From an uncultured Acetatifactor sp. (GTDB taxonomy: Bacteria; Bacillota; Clostridia; Lachnospirales; Lachnospiraceae): DNA of 35,729 nucleotides. The stretch covers positions 1 through 35,729 of the forward strand of contig CANQNT010000036.1 in the NCBI GenBank assembly GCA_947625255.1. The letters are read 5' to 3'. This document shows positions 26,103-34,042 of the stretch, piece after piece. The notes below the pieces were generated by a model, which did not search any database, was not told the origin of the DNA, and saw nothing but the letters and a program-made list of their open reading frames with translations. The position numbers were made by a program, and so were the translations under genes. How positions within the stretch are numbered: position 1 is the stretch's first letter; every line of letters starts with the position of its first letter.

Positions 26103-26360
26103 ATGAGACGATTTTTCCGTAGGAAATCCTCACGCGAGGTGGCGAGGGATCGTTTAAAAATTCTGCTAATCTCCGATAGAGTGAACTGTTCTCCGGAGAT
26201 GATGGAGATGATTAAGCTCGATATCGCCAAGGTGATTTCCAAATATATGAAAATAGACTCCGCTAATATGGAGATTCAGATCAATACGAAAGGAAAAGGA
26301 TCGAGGGGGAAGACGCCCACGCTGTATGCGAATATTCCGATCCTTGATTTACATAAATAG
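26103..26360 (+). CDS. minE: Cell division topological specificity factor MinE
   Basis: The 85-residue protein begins with a basic amphipathic end (MRRFFRRKSS), then the MinD-binding helix REVARDRLKILLISDR, then the dimerisation part EMMEMIKLDIAKVISKYMKID and a C-terminal beta strand. It drives MinCD off the membrane. The gap to minD is 14 bases, with GGGAGGG in it. The 80 bases after it, up to rodA, hold no clear structure. Confidence 0.94.
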   Translation: MRRFFRRKSSREVARDRLKILLISDRVNCSPEMMEMIKLDIAKVISKYMKIDSANMEIQINTKGKGSRGKTPTLYANIPILDLHK

Positions 26361-26440
26361 GCCGCACGGTTTCCTCAAGGCGCAGCTCCTTTCCCAGGGG
26401 GACAAGGCATCGAGGAACGGCGGCGGGATGAAAGGAAGCC

Positions 26441-27562
26441 ATGTTCAAGCATTATCGAATTCGTAATTTTGATTTTAAGTTGGTGTTGATGACAGTCGCC
26501 TTGTCCGTGATCGGCTGTCTGGTCGTTGGCAGCGCGGAGCCGTCCCTTCAGGGAAAACAGGTTCTGGGAGCGACGGCAGGCGTGGCCATTATGCTTTTCC
26601 TTGCATTTTTCGACTATACCTGGCTGTTAAAGCTGCATTGGCTGATGTATCTTTTGAACATCGGACTGCTGTCGCTGGTATTCACCAGCCTTGGCGACAA
26701 TGTGGGAATCGCCCGCCGATGGGTAGAAATCGGATCTTTTCGGTTCCAACCTTCAGAAACCGCAAAAATTTTGTTGATTTTATTCTTTGCACAGTTTATT
26801 ATGAAATATAGAAAGAAAATCAATACTTTCCATATCATCGCTTCCTGTGTGGTGTTGATTTTGATTCCATGGGTGATGATTTTCGCGCAGCCGGACCTTT
26901 CCACCAGTATCGTGCTGATCCTGGTGTTCTGTGTCATCATGTTTGCGGCGGGAGTTAGTTATAAGCTGGTTTTCAGTGTCCTGGCGGTGACCATACCTGC
27001 CATAGCCATCGTGCTGGCACTGGCTATCCAACCAGAGGAGAATTTTATCAATTCACACCTGAAGGATTATCAGATTAACCGATTTCTGGCGTTTCGCGAC
27101 CCGGATCAATACGCGGACGCGGAAGCGCTGCAGCAGTTAAATTCGGTCATGGCCATTGCCTCGGGTCAGTTGGACGGCAAGGGCTATAAGAATAACGAAG
27201 TCACTTCCGTGATAAACGGGAACTTTTTGTATGCGTCACAGACGGACTTCATTTTCGCGGTGATTGGAGAGGAATTTGGTTTCAAAGGAAGCGTGGTGGT
27301 AATCCTGCTGCTGATGGGAGTGGCCCTGGAATGTATGTCCGTGGCGCGTAAGGCCAAGGATATGGCCGGCACGATCATTGCGGCAGGGATGGGGGGCCTG
27401 ATCGCGTTCCAAAGCTTCATAAACATAGGGGTAGCCACCTTTATCCTTCCGAACACGGGATTGACCCTGCCGTTCATCAGCTATGGGCTGACATCTCTTT
27501 TGAGTCTATACATCGGCATGGGTTTTGTCCTGAATGTAAGGTTTCAGGCTGGCAGGCAGTGA
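26441..27562 (+). CDS. rodA: SEDS-family peptidoglycan glycosyltransferase RodA
   Basis: The 373-residue polytopic protein (about ten membrane helices) polymerises glycan strands together with PBP2. SEDS features are visible: GIARRWVEIGSFRFQPSETAKI, AQPDLSTSIVL with the conserved Asp, and the late INIGVATFILPNTGLTLPFISYG. The N-terminus RNFDFKLVLM and the position after mrdA and minE favour RodA over FtsW. AAAGGAAGCC precedes the ATG. It is encoded four genes after its partner mrdA. Confidence 0.93.
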   Translation: MFKHYRIRNFDFKLVLMTVALSVIGCLVVGSAEPSLQGKQVLGATAGVAIMLFLAFFDYTWLLKLHWLMYLLNIGLLSLVFTSLGDNVGIARRWVEIGSFRFQPSETAKILLILFFAQFIMKYRKKINTFHIIASCVVLILIPWVMIFAQPDLSTSIVLILVFCVIMFAAGVSYKLVFSVLAVTIPAIAIVLALAIQPEENFINSHLKDYQINRFLAFRDPDQYADAEALQQLNSVMAIASGQLDGKGYKNNEVTSVINGNFLYASQTDFIFAVIGEEFGFKGSVVVILLLMGVALECMSVARKAKDMAGTIIAAGMGGLIAFQSFINIGVATFILPNTGLTLPFISYGLTSLLSLYIGMGFVLNVRFQAGRQ

Positions 27563-27632
27563 TCATGGTTCATTAAGGCGCCGGACGGGTAAAGCACGTC
27601 CGCAATCACATCAAGGAGAGAGAGGGTAAGGC

Positions 27633-28028
27633 ATGAATATCGCGCTGATTGCACATGATGCAAAGAAGAAATTAATGCAGAATTTTTGTATTGCTTATCG
27701 GGGAATTTTAAGCAAAAACGAGTTGTACGCAACGGGAACTACGGGGAGACTGGTAGAGGAAGTAACCAACTTAAACATTCACAAATTCCTGGCCGGACAC
27801 CTGGGAGGAGAACAGCAGATTGGGGCACAGATCGAGCATAATCAGATGGATCTGGTGATATTTCTGCGTGATCCGCTGACCCCCAAGTCTCACGAACCCG
27901 ATGTGAATAACGTGGTAAAGTTGTGCGATATGCACAATATACCGCTGGCTACCAACCTTGCCAGCGCGGAACTGTTAATTAAGTCCTTAGACAGAGGAGA
28001 TTTTGAGTGGCGTGAAATGTACAAATAA
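27633..28028 (+). CDS. mgsA: Methylglyoxal synthase
   Basis: The 131-residue enzyme turns dihydroxyacetone phosphate into methylglyoxal and phosphate. ALIAHDAKK, the phosphate-binding YATGTTG, the GGxQQIGAQI loop, RDPLTP and HEPDVNNVVKLC match the family. Its general base, Asp71 in E. coli (GGDQQ), is Glu60 here (GGEQQ), and the Trp of WDPL is Arg. The other two Asp residues and the His are kept. AAGGAGAGAGAGGG precedes the ATG. The gene overlaps the next one. A metabolic gene at the end of a rod-shape operon is unexpected. Confidence 0.94.
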   Translation: MNIALIAHDAKKKLMQNFCIAYRGILSKNELYATGTTGRLVEEVTNLNIHKFLAGHLGGEQQIGAQIEHNQMDLVIFLRDPLTPKSHEPDVNNVVKLCDMHNIPLATNLASAELLIKSLDRGDFEWREMYK

Positions 28029-29001
28029 GATAAGAATGTCAGTGTTGGCCCTTGGTCTGTCTTTTGGTGTGGTCTTTTTGGCCGGCTGCGCTGACACGGC
28101 TTATGAAATACCGTATCGTCCGGATTCGGATATCAGCAGTTTTAACGTGATATCCAGGCAGAAGCCTGGAGTGACGCAGGCCTTCGCGTCCAATCTGTGC
28201 GTCGTCGCGGATAACGTGACGGATGACGAACGGGTTGATATGTCCCAGGCGGGCGCGGCCCTTCTTTTTGATGCGGAGCATAATGAGGTTTTGTATGCAA
28301 AAAACGTGCATGAACGGATGTATCCTGCCAGCCTGACCAAGATCATGACAGCCCTGGTGGCGGTGAAGTACGGTTCCGTGGACAGTATGCTGACGGCTAC
28401 CAGCGTCGTCAACATTTCGGAATCAGGCGCGCAGTTATTAGGCCTTAAGGTGGGGGATACCATGACACTGAATCAGGCCTTGCATTATATGCTGATCAAT
28501 TCCGACAATGACGTGGCGATGATGGTGGCAGAGAATGTGGCGGGGAGCGTGGAAGCCTTTGTCGATTTGATGAATGAAGAAGCACAGCGGCTGGGAGCGA
28601 CCAACACCCATTTTTCCAATCCCCATGGTCTGACGGACGAAACCCACTATACGACGGCATATGATCTTTATCTGATCATGAATGAGGCGATGCGGCAGAG
28701 CCTGATCCAGGAAATCATCCATATGGACAGTTATCAGACGGTCTATCATGATGCCAACGGCAAGGAGAAAAATCAGGCCGTGAAAAGTACCAACAAGTTC
28801 CTGCAAGGCGTTTATCAGGCCCCTGACCAGGTGACGGTCGTGGGGGGCAAGACGGGAACGACCAACGCGGCGGGACATTGCCTGATGCTTTTATCCAGGG
28901 ATACCAGCGGGACGCCATACATTTCCGTGATTCTGCGGTCTGCGTCTAATGATGTCCTTTATAAGGAAATGATCGATTTATTGACTGAAATCCAGAATTA
29001 A
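28012..29001 (+). CDS. D-alanyl-D-alanine carboxypeptidase (S11 family), predicted lipoprotein
   Basis: The protein has 329 residues from the GTG at 28012. A basic n-region, hydrophobic segment and FLAGC (C26) form a lipoprotein signal, so the enzyme should be lipid-anchored outside the membrane. The S11 motifs are present: SLTK with S107/K110 (YPASLTKIMTA), SDN in INSDNDVAMM and KTG in GGKTGTTNA. It lacks the C-terminal beta domain and amphipathic anchor of PBP5-type enzymes. It trims the last D-Ala from stem peptides. Start choice is uncertain: AGAGGAGA is 12 bases from the GTG and only three from a TTG at 28003. It overlaps mgsA by 17 bases. Confidence 0.9.
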   Translation: MKCTNKIRMSVLALGLSFGVVFLAGCADTAYEIPYRPDSDISSFNVISRQKPGVTQAFASNLCVVADNVTDDERVDMSQAGAALLFDAEHNEVLYAKNVHERMYPASLTKIMTALVAVKYGSVDSMLTATSVVNISESGAQLLGLKVGDTMTLNQALHYMLINSDNDVAMMVAENVAGSVEAFVDLMNEEAQRLGATNTHFSNPHGLTDETHYTTAYDLYLIMNEAMRQSLIQEIIHMDSYQTVYHDANGKEKNQAVKSTNKFLQGVYQAPDQVTVVGGKTGTTNAAGHCLMLLSRDTSGTPYISVILRSASNDVLYKEMIDLLTEIQN

Positions 29002-29004
29002 TGG

Positions 29005-29033
29005 TTGTTTTTTCTAAGAAAATACTCTATAAT
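29005..29033 (+). promoter_or_regulatory. Strong sigma-A type promoter for the small P-loop gene
   Basis: TTGTTT (29005-29010) and TATAAT (29028-29033) are 17 bases apart in AT-rich DNA. A second TATAAT overlaps at 29033-29038. The leader is about 95 bases, and no gene lies in it. Confidence 0.6.
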
Positions 29034-29137
29034 ATAATGACAGAAGAGATAACGGGGCAACGAATGCGTATCAACTTCAACCGAGCGGCATCTACCAGAT
29101 GGAGCTAACGAATAATCTACTTTAGGAGGGTTTACCA

Positions 29138-29557
29138 ATGGTTCAATTAATTGTAGGCAGAAAAGGGAAGGGCAAAACAAAGCAGTTATTGGATAAAGTA
29201 AATAGCGAGATTAAGACTGTTGAGGGCAATATCGCATACCTCGACAAGAGCACCAAGCATATGTTCGAATTAAACAATAAGGTGCGCCTGATTAATGTTT
29301 CGGATTACATGATTGAGAGTGACAGTGAGTTTGTAGGATTTATTGGTGGTATTATTTCCCAGGACCATGATTTGCAGCAGATGTACCTGGATAGCTTCTT
29401 GAAGATCGCATGTTTGGAAGGACAAGATATCGAGCCGACAGTAGCAAAGCTGGAGAGATTCAGTGAAGCGTTCCATGTGGATTTTGTGATCAGTGTTTCC
29501 TTGGACGAGCATGAGCTTCCCGAGAATTTGAAGAAAAATGTTTTGATTTCGTTATAA
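29138..29557 (+). CDS. Small P-loop protein of unknown function
   Basis: This 139-residue protein opens with a hydrophobic strand and a Walker A motif (VGRKGKGKTK, residues 6-15), followed by a strand with YLDKSTKHMFEL and a middle segment DYMIESDSEFVGFIGGII. The end, VDFVISVSLDEHELPENLKK, could carry a Walker B-like Asp/Glu. Similar short proteins in clostridia are labelled PilT or ATP-binding without evidence; I would not call it PilT. It has its own promoter and a clear terminator, so it is a monocistronic unit between two operons. AGGAGGG precedes the ATG. Confidence 0.8.
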   Translation: MVQLIVGRKGKGKTKQLLDKVNSEIKTVEGNIAYLDKSTKHMFELNNKVRLINVSDYMIESDSEFVGFIGGIISQDHDLQQMYLDSFLKIACLEGQDIEPTVAKLERFSEAFHVDFVISVSLDEHELPENLKKNVLISL

Positions 29558-29577
29558 GAGATTTCAGACTTGGAATA

Positions 29578-29609
29578 AAAGCCTCGGTTGTTTTGCCCGG
29601 GGCTTTTTT
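29578..29609 (+). terminator. Rho-independent terminator after the small P-loop gene
   Basis: AAAGCCTCGG (29578-29587) pairs with CCGGGGCTTT (29597-29606): ten base pairs with one G-T, a nine-base loop, and a run of six T residues. It is the clearest terminator in the window and begins 20 bases after the stop codon. Confidence 0.92.
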
Positions 29610-29659
29610 ACCTTGTCCATAGATGCCTTGATGTAAACCGGTAATCAGGAGGAACAGAA

Positions 29660-31087
29660 TTGGCACAACGTAAATCCGGCAGGAAGCGGATACATAAAGA
29701 TGAGATAAAAGCGCATAAAAGGTCCCAGCGGCTCCTGATTCCGAATATCGGCATGATGATTTTCGGAGTAATTTTGATATACCTGGTTTATAGCGTAATG
29801 AATTATTTGAATTCCAATCCCCCCAGACCTTACGAGGTACAAGAAGGTTCCTTGTCGGCTAATTCCACTTATCGCGGAATTGTTCTTCGGGAGGAAACGG
29901 TTTATTACGCGGATACTGCCGGGTATTTGAATTATTATGCCCGCGAGGGAGAGCGCGTGGCCAAAGGGGATATTGTCTACACCATAGATGAAACGGGACG
30001 CTTTCAGGAGTATCTGAACAGCCTGAGTCTGGGGGAAAACACCCTGAGTTCTAAGGAATTGTTAGAATTCCGCAATGAGCTCGTCAATTTCATGCATGGC
30101 TTTGACCCTGCGGATTTCTCAGGCGTGTATGATTTTAAATATTCCCTGTCAGGCACGGTCCTGAGGCTGGCGAACGCCAATATGCTGAGTAGTCTGGAAG
30201 GAGCGGAGGAGTATGTTGGCACTTTCCGTACCAGCTTTTCCCAGGATACAGGAATTGTGACCTACTGGACGGATGGCTATGAGAATCTTACGCCGGACCA
30301 GGTAACCGAGGATGTTCTTGATGAACGGGAATATGAAAAAAATCAGCTCATGAACACGGATCTGGCAGCTGTTGGAGATCCGGTGTATAAATTATCCACC
30401 AGTGAGGAATGGTGCGTCGTGATTCCTGTGGAGTATGAAGAGGGATTGATGTTGGACGAGGAAGGCTACATCAAGGTACGCTTTTTGAAAAGCCAAAATG
30501 AATCCTGGGCATCCACGGAATTGTTGATCAATCCGGATGGCAAATATTATGTGAAGCTTGGCTTTAATAATTCCATGGTGAGTTTTGTGTCCGAACGTTT
30601 TCTGGACGTAGAACTTTTGCTGGATGAACAGACCGGACTTAAGATCCCCAATTCCGCCATTGCTTACAGAGATTTCTTCCTGGTTCCGGAGGCATATATC
30701 ACTCAGAGCGGAAACAGCGGGGAGGACGGCGTGCTGAGAAGAATCTTTTTGGAGGACGGAACCCCCTCTGCGGAATTTGTGGAGACAAATGTTTATTCTT
30801 ATGATGAAGAAACCGGTGATTACTACCTGGATGCGGATGTGCTTGGCATGGGGGATATCCTGATCAAGCCGGACAGCCAGGAAACCTATACTGTGAGCCG
30901 GATGGAGACATTGATCGGAGTCTATAATATGAACAAGGGATACGCGGACTTTCGTGAGATCAACATTTTGGCTCAAAACGAAGAATACTCGATCGTGGAA
31001 TCCAATACACGCTATGGCCTGAATGTTTATGATAATATCGTTCTGGACGCATCCAGCGTGGTGGATGAGCAATTCTTATATCAATAA
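29660..31087 (+). CDS. Membrane-anchored HlyD-like protein upstream of yggS-sepF
   Basis: The 475-residue protein has a strongly basic N-terminus (residues 1-25), one membrane helix (about 26-48) and a long outer domain. Near residues 90-115, GYLNYYAREGERVAKGDIVYTID resembles the half-lipoyl motif of HlyD-type adaptor proteins, and a second such strand set is seen at about 180-270 and 340-370. Adaptors normally work with an ABC or RND transporter, but no such partner is encoded here. The place before yggS-sepF suggests a cell-envelope or division role instead. The start is TTG at 29660, with AGGAGG seven bases upstream. yggS starts 16 bases after the stop. Confidence 0.82.
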   Translation: MAQRKSGRKRIHKDEIKAHKRSQRLLIPNIGMMIFGVILIYLVYSVMNYLNSNPPRPYEVQEGSLSANSTYRGIVLREETVYYADTAGYLNYYAREGERVAKGDIVYTIDETGRFQEYLNSLSLGENTLSSKELLEFRNELVNFMHGFDPADFSGVYDFKYSLSGTVLRLANANMLSSLEGAEEYVGTFRTSFSQDTGIVTYWTDGYENLTPDQVTEDVLDEREYEKNQLMNTDLAAVGDPVYKLSTSEEWCVVIPVEYEEGLMLDEEGYIKVRFLKSQNESWASTELLINPDGKYYVKLGFNNSMVSFVSERFLDVELLLDEQTGLKIPNSAIAYRDFFLVPEAYITQSGNSGEDGVLRRIFLEDGTPSAEFVETNVYSYDEETGDYYLDADVLGMGDILIKPDSQETYTVSRMETLIGVYNMNKGYADFREINILAQNEEYSIVESNTRYGLNVYDNIVLDASSVVDEQFLYQ

Positions 31088-31103
31088 AAGGAGTTTGTAA
31101 AGA

Positions 31104-31796
31104 ATGATTCAGGAACGGATGAGACAAGTGCGGGAGCGGATGGACGTTTCCTGCAAAAAGGGATCCAGGGATCCGTCAGACGTGGTTCTGATTGCCGTCA
31201 GTAAAACCAAACCAGTAGAGATGCTGATGGAAGCCTACCAGGCCGGCGCCAGGGACTTCGGCGAGAATAAGGTGCAGGAACTGGTAGAGAAATCGGATGT
31301 CCTGCCGAAAGACATTCGGTGGCACATGATTGGACATTTGCAGCGCAACAAGGTAAAGTATCTGATTGGCAGGGTGTGGATGATCCATAGCGTGGATTCC
31401 CTCCGGCTGGCGGAGGAGATCAGCAGGGAAGCGGTTAAGAAGCAGACCACGGTCAATATTCTGATTGAAGTGAACGTGGCCCGGGAAGAAAGCAAATTTG
31501 GTGTCATGGCGGAGGATGCGGAAAACCTGATTCGAGAGATTTCGGTTTTGCCCGGGGTATACGTCAAGGGTTTGATGACAATCGCTCCCTATGTGGAGGA
31601 CGCAGAAAAAAATCGAAAATATTTTGCGTGTTTGAAGCAATTGGCAGTTGACATAGAGAGGAAAAACATTGATAATGTTAGTATGAATTTTTTGTCGATG
31701 GGAATGACCGCAGATTACTGGGTGGCTGTAGAAGAAGGAGCCAGTTTCGTCAGGGTTGGGACAGGCATTTTCGGGGAAAGAGATTATGGTGCGTAG
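31104..31796 (+). CDS. yggS: YggS/YlmE-family PLP homeostasis protein
   Basis: The 230-residue PLP-binding protein has K34 in LIAVSKTKP as the cofactor lysine, then the family motifs FGENKVQE, WHMIGHLQRNK, VNVAREESKFGV, GLMTIAP, SMGMTADYWVAV and VRVGTGIFGERD. It buffers pyridoxal phosphate and affects amino-acid metabolism; no enzyme reaction is known. AAAAGGAG precedes the ATG. In Firmicutes it usually lies directly before sepF, as here. Confidence 0.95.
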   Translation: MIQERMRQVRERMDVSCKKGSRDPSDVVLIAVSKTKPVEMLMEAYQAGARDFGENKVQELVEKSDVLPKDIRWHMIGHLQRNKVKYLIGRVWMIHSVDSLRLAEEISREAVKKQTTVNILIEVNVAREESKFGVMAEDAENLIREISVLPGVYVKGLMTIAPYVEDAEKNRKYFACLKQLAVDIERKNIDNVSMNFLSMGMTADYWVAVEEGASFVRVGTGIFGERDYGA

Positions 31797-31832
31797 AGAA
31801 TACGCTTCTGATTAGAAGAGGAGATTATTTTA

Positions 31833-32351
31833 ATGAGTGTAATGGATAAGTTTTTGAACATCATGAAGTTGAACGATGATGAGGATGAAGATTATTACGA
31901 GGATGACGATTACGAGGATGAAGACGAGGAAGAGGCTCCCCGCAAGAGAATCGGCAAATCGCGAAATTCCGATGACGATTACGAGGATCGTTCCAGAAAA
32001 TCCACTCAGCCCAAGGTGACTCCTATGCGTCAGCCCGTTTCCCGCAGAATGGCGGGCGGAAACGGTATGGAGGTCTGCGTAATCAAGCCCACCAGCGTGG
32101 AAGATGCCAGAGAGATCACGGAGACCCTGCTTGCCAATCGCACGGTGGTATTGAATTTGGAAGGTCTGGACGTGGACATCGCTCAGAGAATCATTGATTT
32201 TACTTCCGGATCCTGCTTTGCAATTGCCGGAAATCTGCAGAAGATTTCCCATTATATCTTTATTATCACGCCGGCATCGGTGGATATCTCCGGAGATTTT
32301 CAGGAACTTCTGAACGGCGGTATTGAAGAACCGATTGACAACGGCTTATAA
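31833..32351 (+). CDS. sepF: Cell division protein SepF
   Basis: The 172-residue protein tethers FtsZ to the membrane. An N-terminal amphipathic helix (MSVMDKFLNIMKL, 1-13) is followed by an extremely acidic Asp/Glu/Tyr linker (15-39), then a basic and Ser-rich stretch, and the globular SepF domain (about 80-165: NGMEVCVIKPTSVEDAREI, NRTVVLNLEGLDVDIAQRIIDF, FIITPASVDIS). GAGGAG lies before the ATG. With minC, minD and minE in the same window, both the positive and the negative sides of FtsZ control are nearby. Confidence 0.95.
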   Translation: MSVMDKFLNIMKLNDDEDEDYYEDDDYEDEDEEEAPRKRIGKSRNSDDDYEDRSRKSTQPKVTPMRQPVSRRMAGGNGMEVCVIKPTSVEDAREITETLLANRTVVLNLEGLDVDIAQRIIDFTSGSCFAIAGNLQKISHYIFIITPASVDISGDFQELLNGGIEEPIDNGL

Positions 32352-32374
32352 AGATCAGAAAGGACAAGTTGGTT

Positions 32375-32393
32375 GTGCGGTTTCCATCCGCAC
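32375..32393 (+). other. Short hairpin between sepF and aroB
   Basis: GTGCGG (32375-32380) and CCGCAC (32388-32393) form a 6-bp stem with a 7-base loop, followed by the T-rich GGCTTTCTTT. A further CGCAC lies downstream (32407-32411) that could pair with the same left arm. It is weak as a terminator and may act as a small attenuator or mean nothing. Confidence 0.35.
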
Positions 32394-32415
32394 GGCTTTC
32401 TTTCGCACGAATATT

Positions 32416-33528
32416 ATGGCACAGAGATTAACGGTTTTAATGGATAAAAAGCCTTGCTATGACATCGTGGTCAGCAAATCCTTTGAAGAGCTTCCCGAAG
32501 AATTGAAAGAGTTGGGAGCGGAAGAACGGAAATTGTGCATCGTCACAGATTCTAACGTGAAGAACTTTTATGGAGATGCCTTGTCGGAAGTGTTGGAGGG
32601 AAAATGCCGTAAGCTATCTGTCTATGCTTTTCCCGCGGGCGAGGACTCCAAGACGCTGGATACGGCAAGAGATCTCTATCGTTTTCTGATTGAAGAGGGA
32701 ATTGACCGTAAGGACATGATTCTGGCCCTGGGAGGCGGTGTCACGGGAGACTTGGCCGGTTACGTGGCGGCCACATATCTGCGCGGTATCGATTATGTGC
32801 AGATTCCCACGTCTTTATTAGCCCAGACGGACAGCAGTATCGGCGGCAAGACCGGCGTGGATTTCGATGGTTACAAGAATATGGTAGGGGCCTTTAAAAT
32901 GCCCAAATTGGTCTATATCAATCTTTCCACGCTCAAGACGCTGCCGGACAGACAGTTTTTCTCCGGCTTTGCCGAAGTGATGAAGCATGGCCTGATTAAA
33001 AACGCCACTTTCTATGAATGGCTGCTCGCCAATATGTATGAGATTTGCGAGAAAGATTTGGACACCCTGGAGGAAATGATCCTGCTCAGCTGCGCAATCA
33101 AGAAAACGGTGGTGGAAAAAGATCCCCTGGAAACGGGGGAACGCGCACTGCTTAATCTGGGCCATACCATTGGCCACGCGATTGAAAAAGCCAGGAATTT
33201 TGAATTGTATCACGGAGAATGCGTTGCCCTTGGAATTGTAGCCGCGGCGTTTATTTCATGGAAAAAAGAACTTATAAGTCAAGAGGAATATCTGGAAGTC
33301 CGTGATATGTTTGTCCCGTTTTATCTGCCTATATCCGTTGATCATATTTCTCCGGAAGAGGTGGTCAGGCTTACCAAGGCGGATAAAAAGATGGAGGGCG
33401 GAATGCTGAAATTTGTTTTGTTAAAGGGAATCGGCAAGGCCGTGATTGATCGAAGCGTGACAGAGGAAGAGCTTCTGGCCGCCGTCAATGAGATTTATTA
33501 TGATGAAGAGGCTCCTCATGAAGAATAA
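32416..33528 (+). CDS. aroB: 3-dehydroquinate synthase
   Basis: The 370-residue enzyme makes 3-dehydroquinate from DAHP in the shikimate pathway, using NAD and a divalent metal. NAD-binding GGGVTGDLAG, the TSLLAQTDSSIGGKTGVD segment, and the metal-binding segments GFAEVMKHGLI, LNLGHTIGHAIE and YHGECVALG are all seen. The ATG at 32416 gives the usual N-terminus (MAQRLTV), but no clear ribosome site precedes it, so expression may be low or coupled. The longer frame from 32323 overlaps sepF and is unlikely. The end overlaps lspA by 11 bases. Confidence 0.95.
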   Translation: MAQRLTVLMDKKPCYDIVVSKSFEELPEELKELGAEERKLCIVTDSNVKNFYGDALSEVLEGKCRKLSVYAFPAGEDSKTLDTARDLYRFLIEEGIDRKDMILALGGGVTGDLAGYVAATYLRGIDYVQIPTSLLAQTDSSIGGKTGVDFDGYKNMVGAFKMPKLVYINLSTLKTLPDRQFFSGFAEVMKHGLIKNATFYEWLLANMYEICEKDLDTLEEMILLSCAIKKTVVEKDPLETGERALLNLGHTIGHAIEKARNFELYHGECVALGIVAAAFISWKKELISQEEYLEVRDMFVPFYLPISVDHISPEEVVRLTKADKKMEGGMLKFVLLKGIGKAVIDRSVTEEELLAAVNEIYYDEEAPHEE

Positions 33529-34042
33529 GCCGTTGGAAATCATGCAAAAGGGACGGGTATTGTCGCTGGATTTGCTCTTCGTCATCCTTTTGATTGCGTT
33601 TGATCAGTTTACCAAGCACCTGGCGGTGTCGCGCTTGAAAGGCAATTCTGCTTTCTCTCTGATTGATGGAGTGCTGGAATTGCGGTATACGGAAAACCGC
33701 GGTTCCGCATTCGGAATTTTACAAGGTCAGCGTGCGTTTCTGCTGATAATCGGAGTTGTGTTTATCGGTGCCATTGTTTTTTTCCTGGTTCGTCTGCCCG
33801 TGTACCGGAAATTTTGGGTGCTCCATTTTTTGTTGTGTGGAATTGTAGCAGGCGGCCTGGGCAATCTGCTGGACCGGTTCCGCCTGGGATATGTAATTGA
33901 TTTTATTTCTTTTATCCTGATCGATTATCCGGTCTTTAACGTGGCGGATTCCTATGTGGTGGTGTGTACGATCGCTCTGTTCCTCCTGCTTTTATTCGTA
34001 TACAAAGAAGAAGACGTGGAGCAAATGTGGAAGGGGAAGTGA
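33518..34042 (+). CDS. lspA: Lipoprotein signal peptidase
   Basis: The 174-residue membrane aspartyl protease cleaves lipoprotein signal peptides. It has four membrane helices, with NRGSAFGI, GGLGNLLDRFRLGYVIDFI (catalytic D128) and FNVADSYVV (catalytic D144). The ATG at 33518 follows AGAGG by six bases; earlier in-frame ATGs lie within aroB and lack a ribosome site. It precedes the pseudouridine synthase gene, as lspA often does. The lipoprotein carboxypeptidase at 28012 would be one of its substrates. Confidence 0.95.
   Translation: MKNKPLEIMQKGRVLSLDLLFVILLIAFDQFTKHLAVSRLKGNSAFSLIDGVLELRYTENRGSAFGILQGQRAFLLIIGVVFIGAIVFFLVRLPVYRKFWVLHFLLCGIVAGGLGNLLDRFRLGYVIDFISFILIDYPVFNVADSYVVVCTIALFLLLLFVYKEEDVEQMWKGK

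Noticed and set aside
31860..31940. Repetitive GAT/GAG-rich stretch as a DNA repeat
   Set aside because: It is the codon pattern of the acidic SepF linker, not a separate repeat element.
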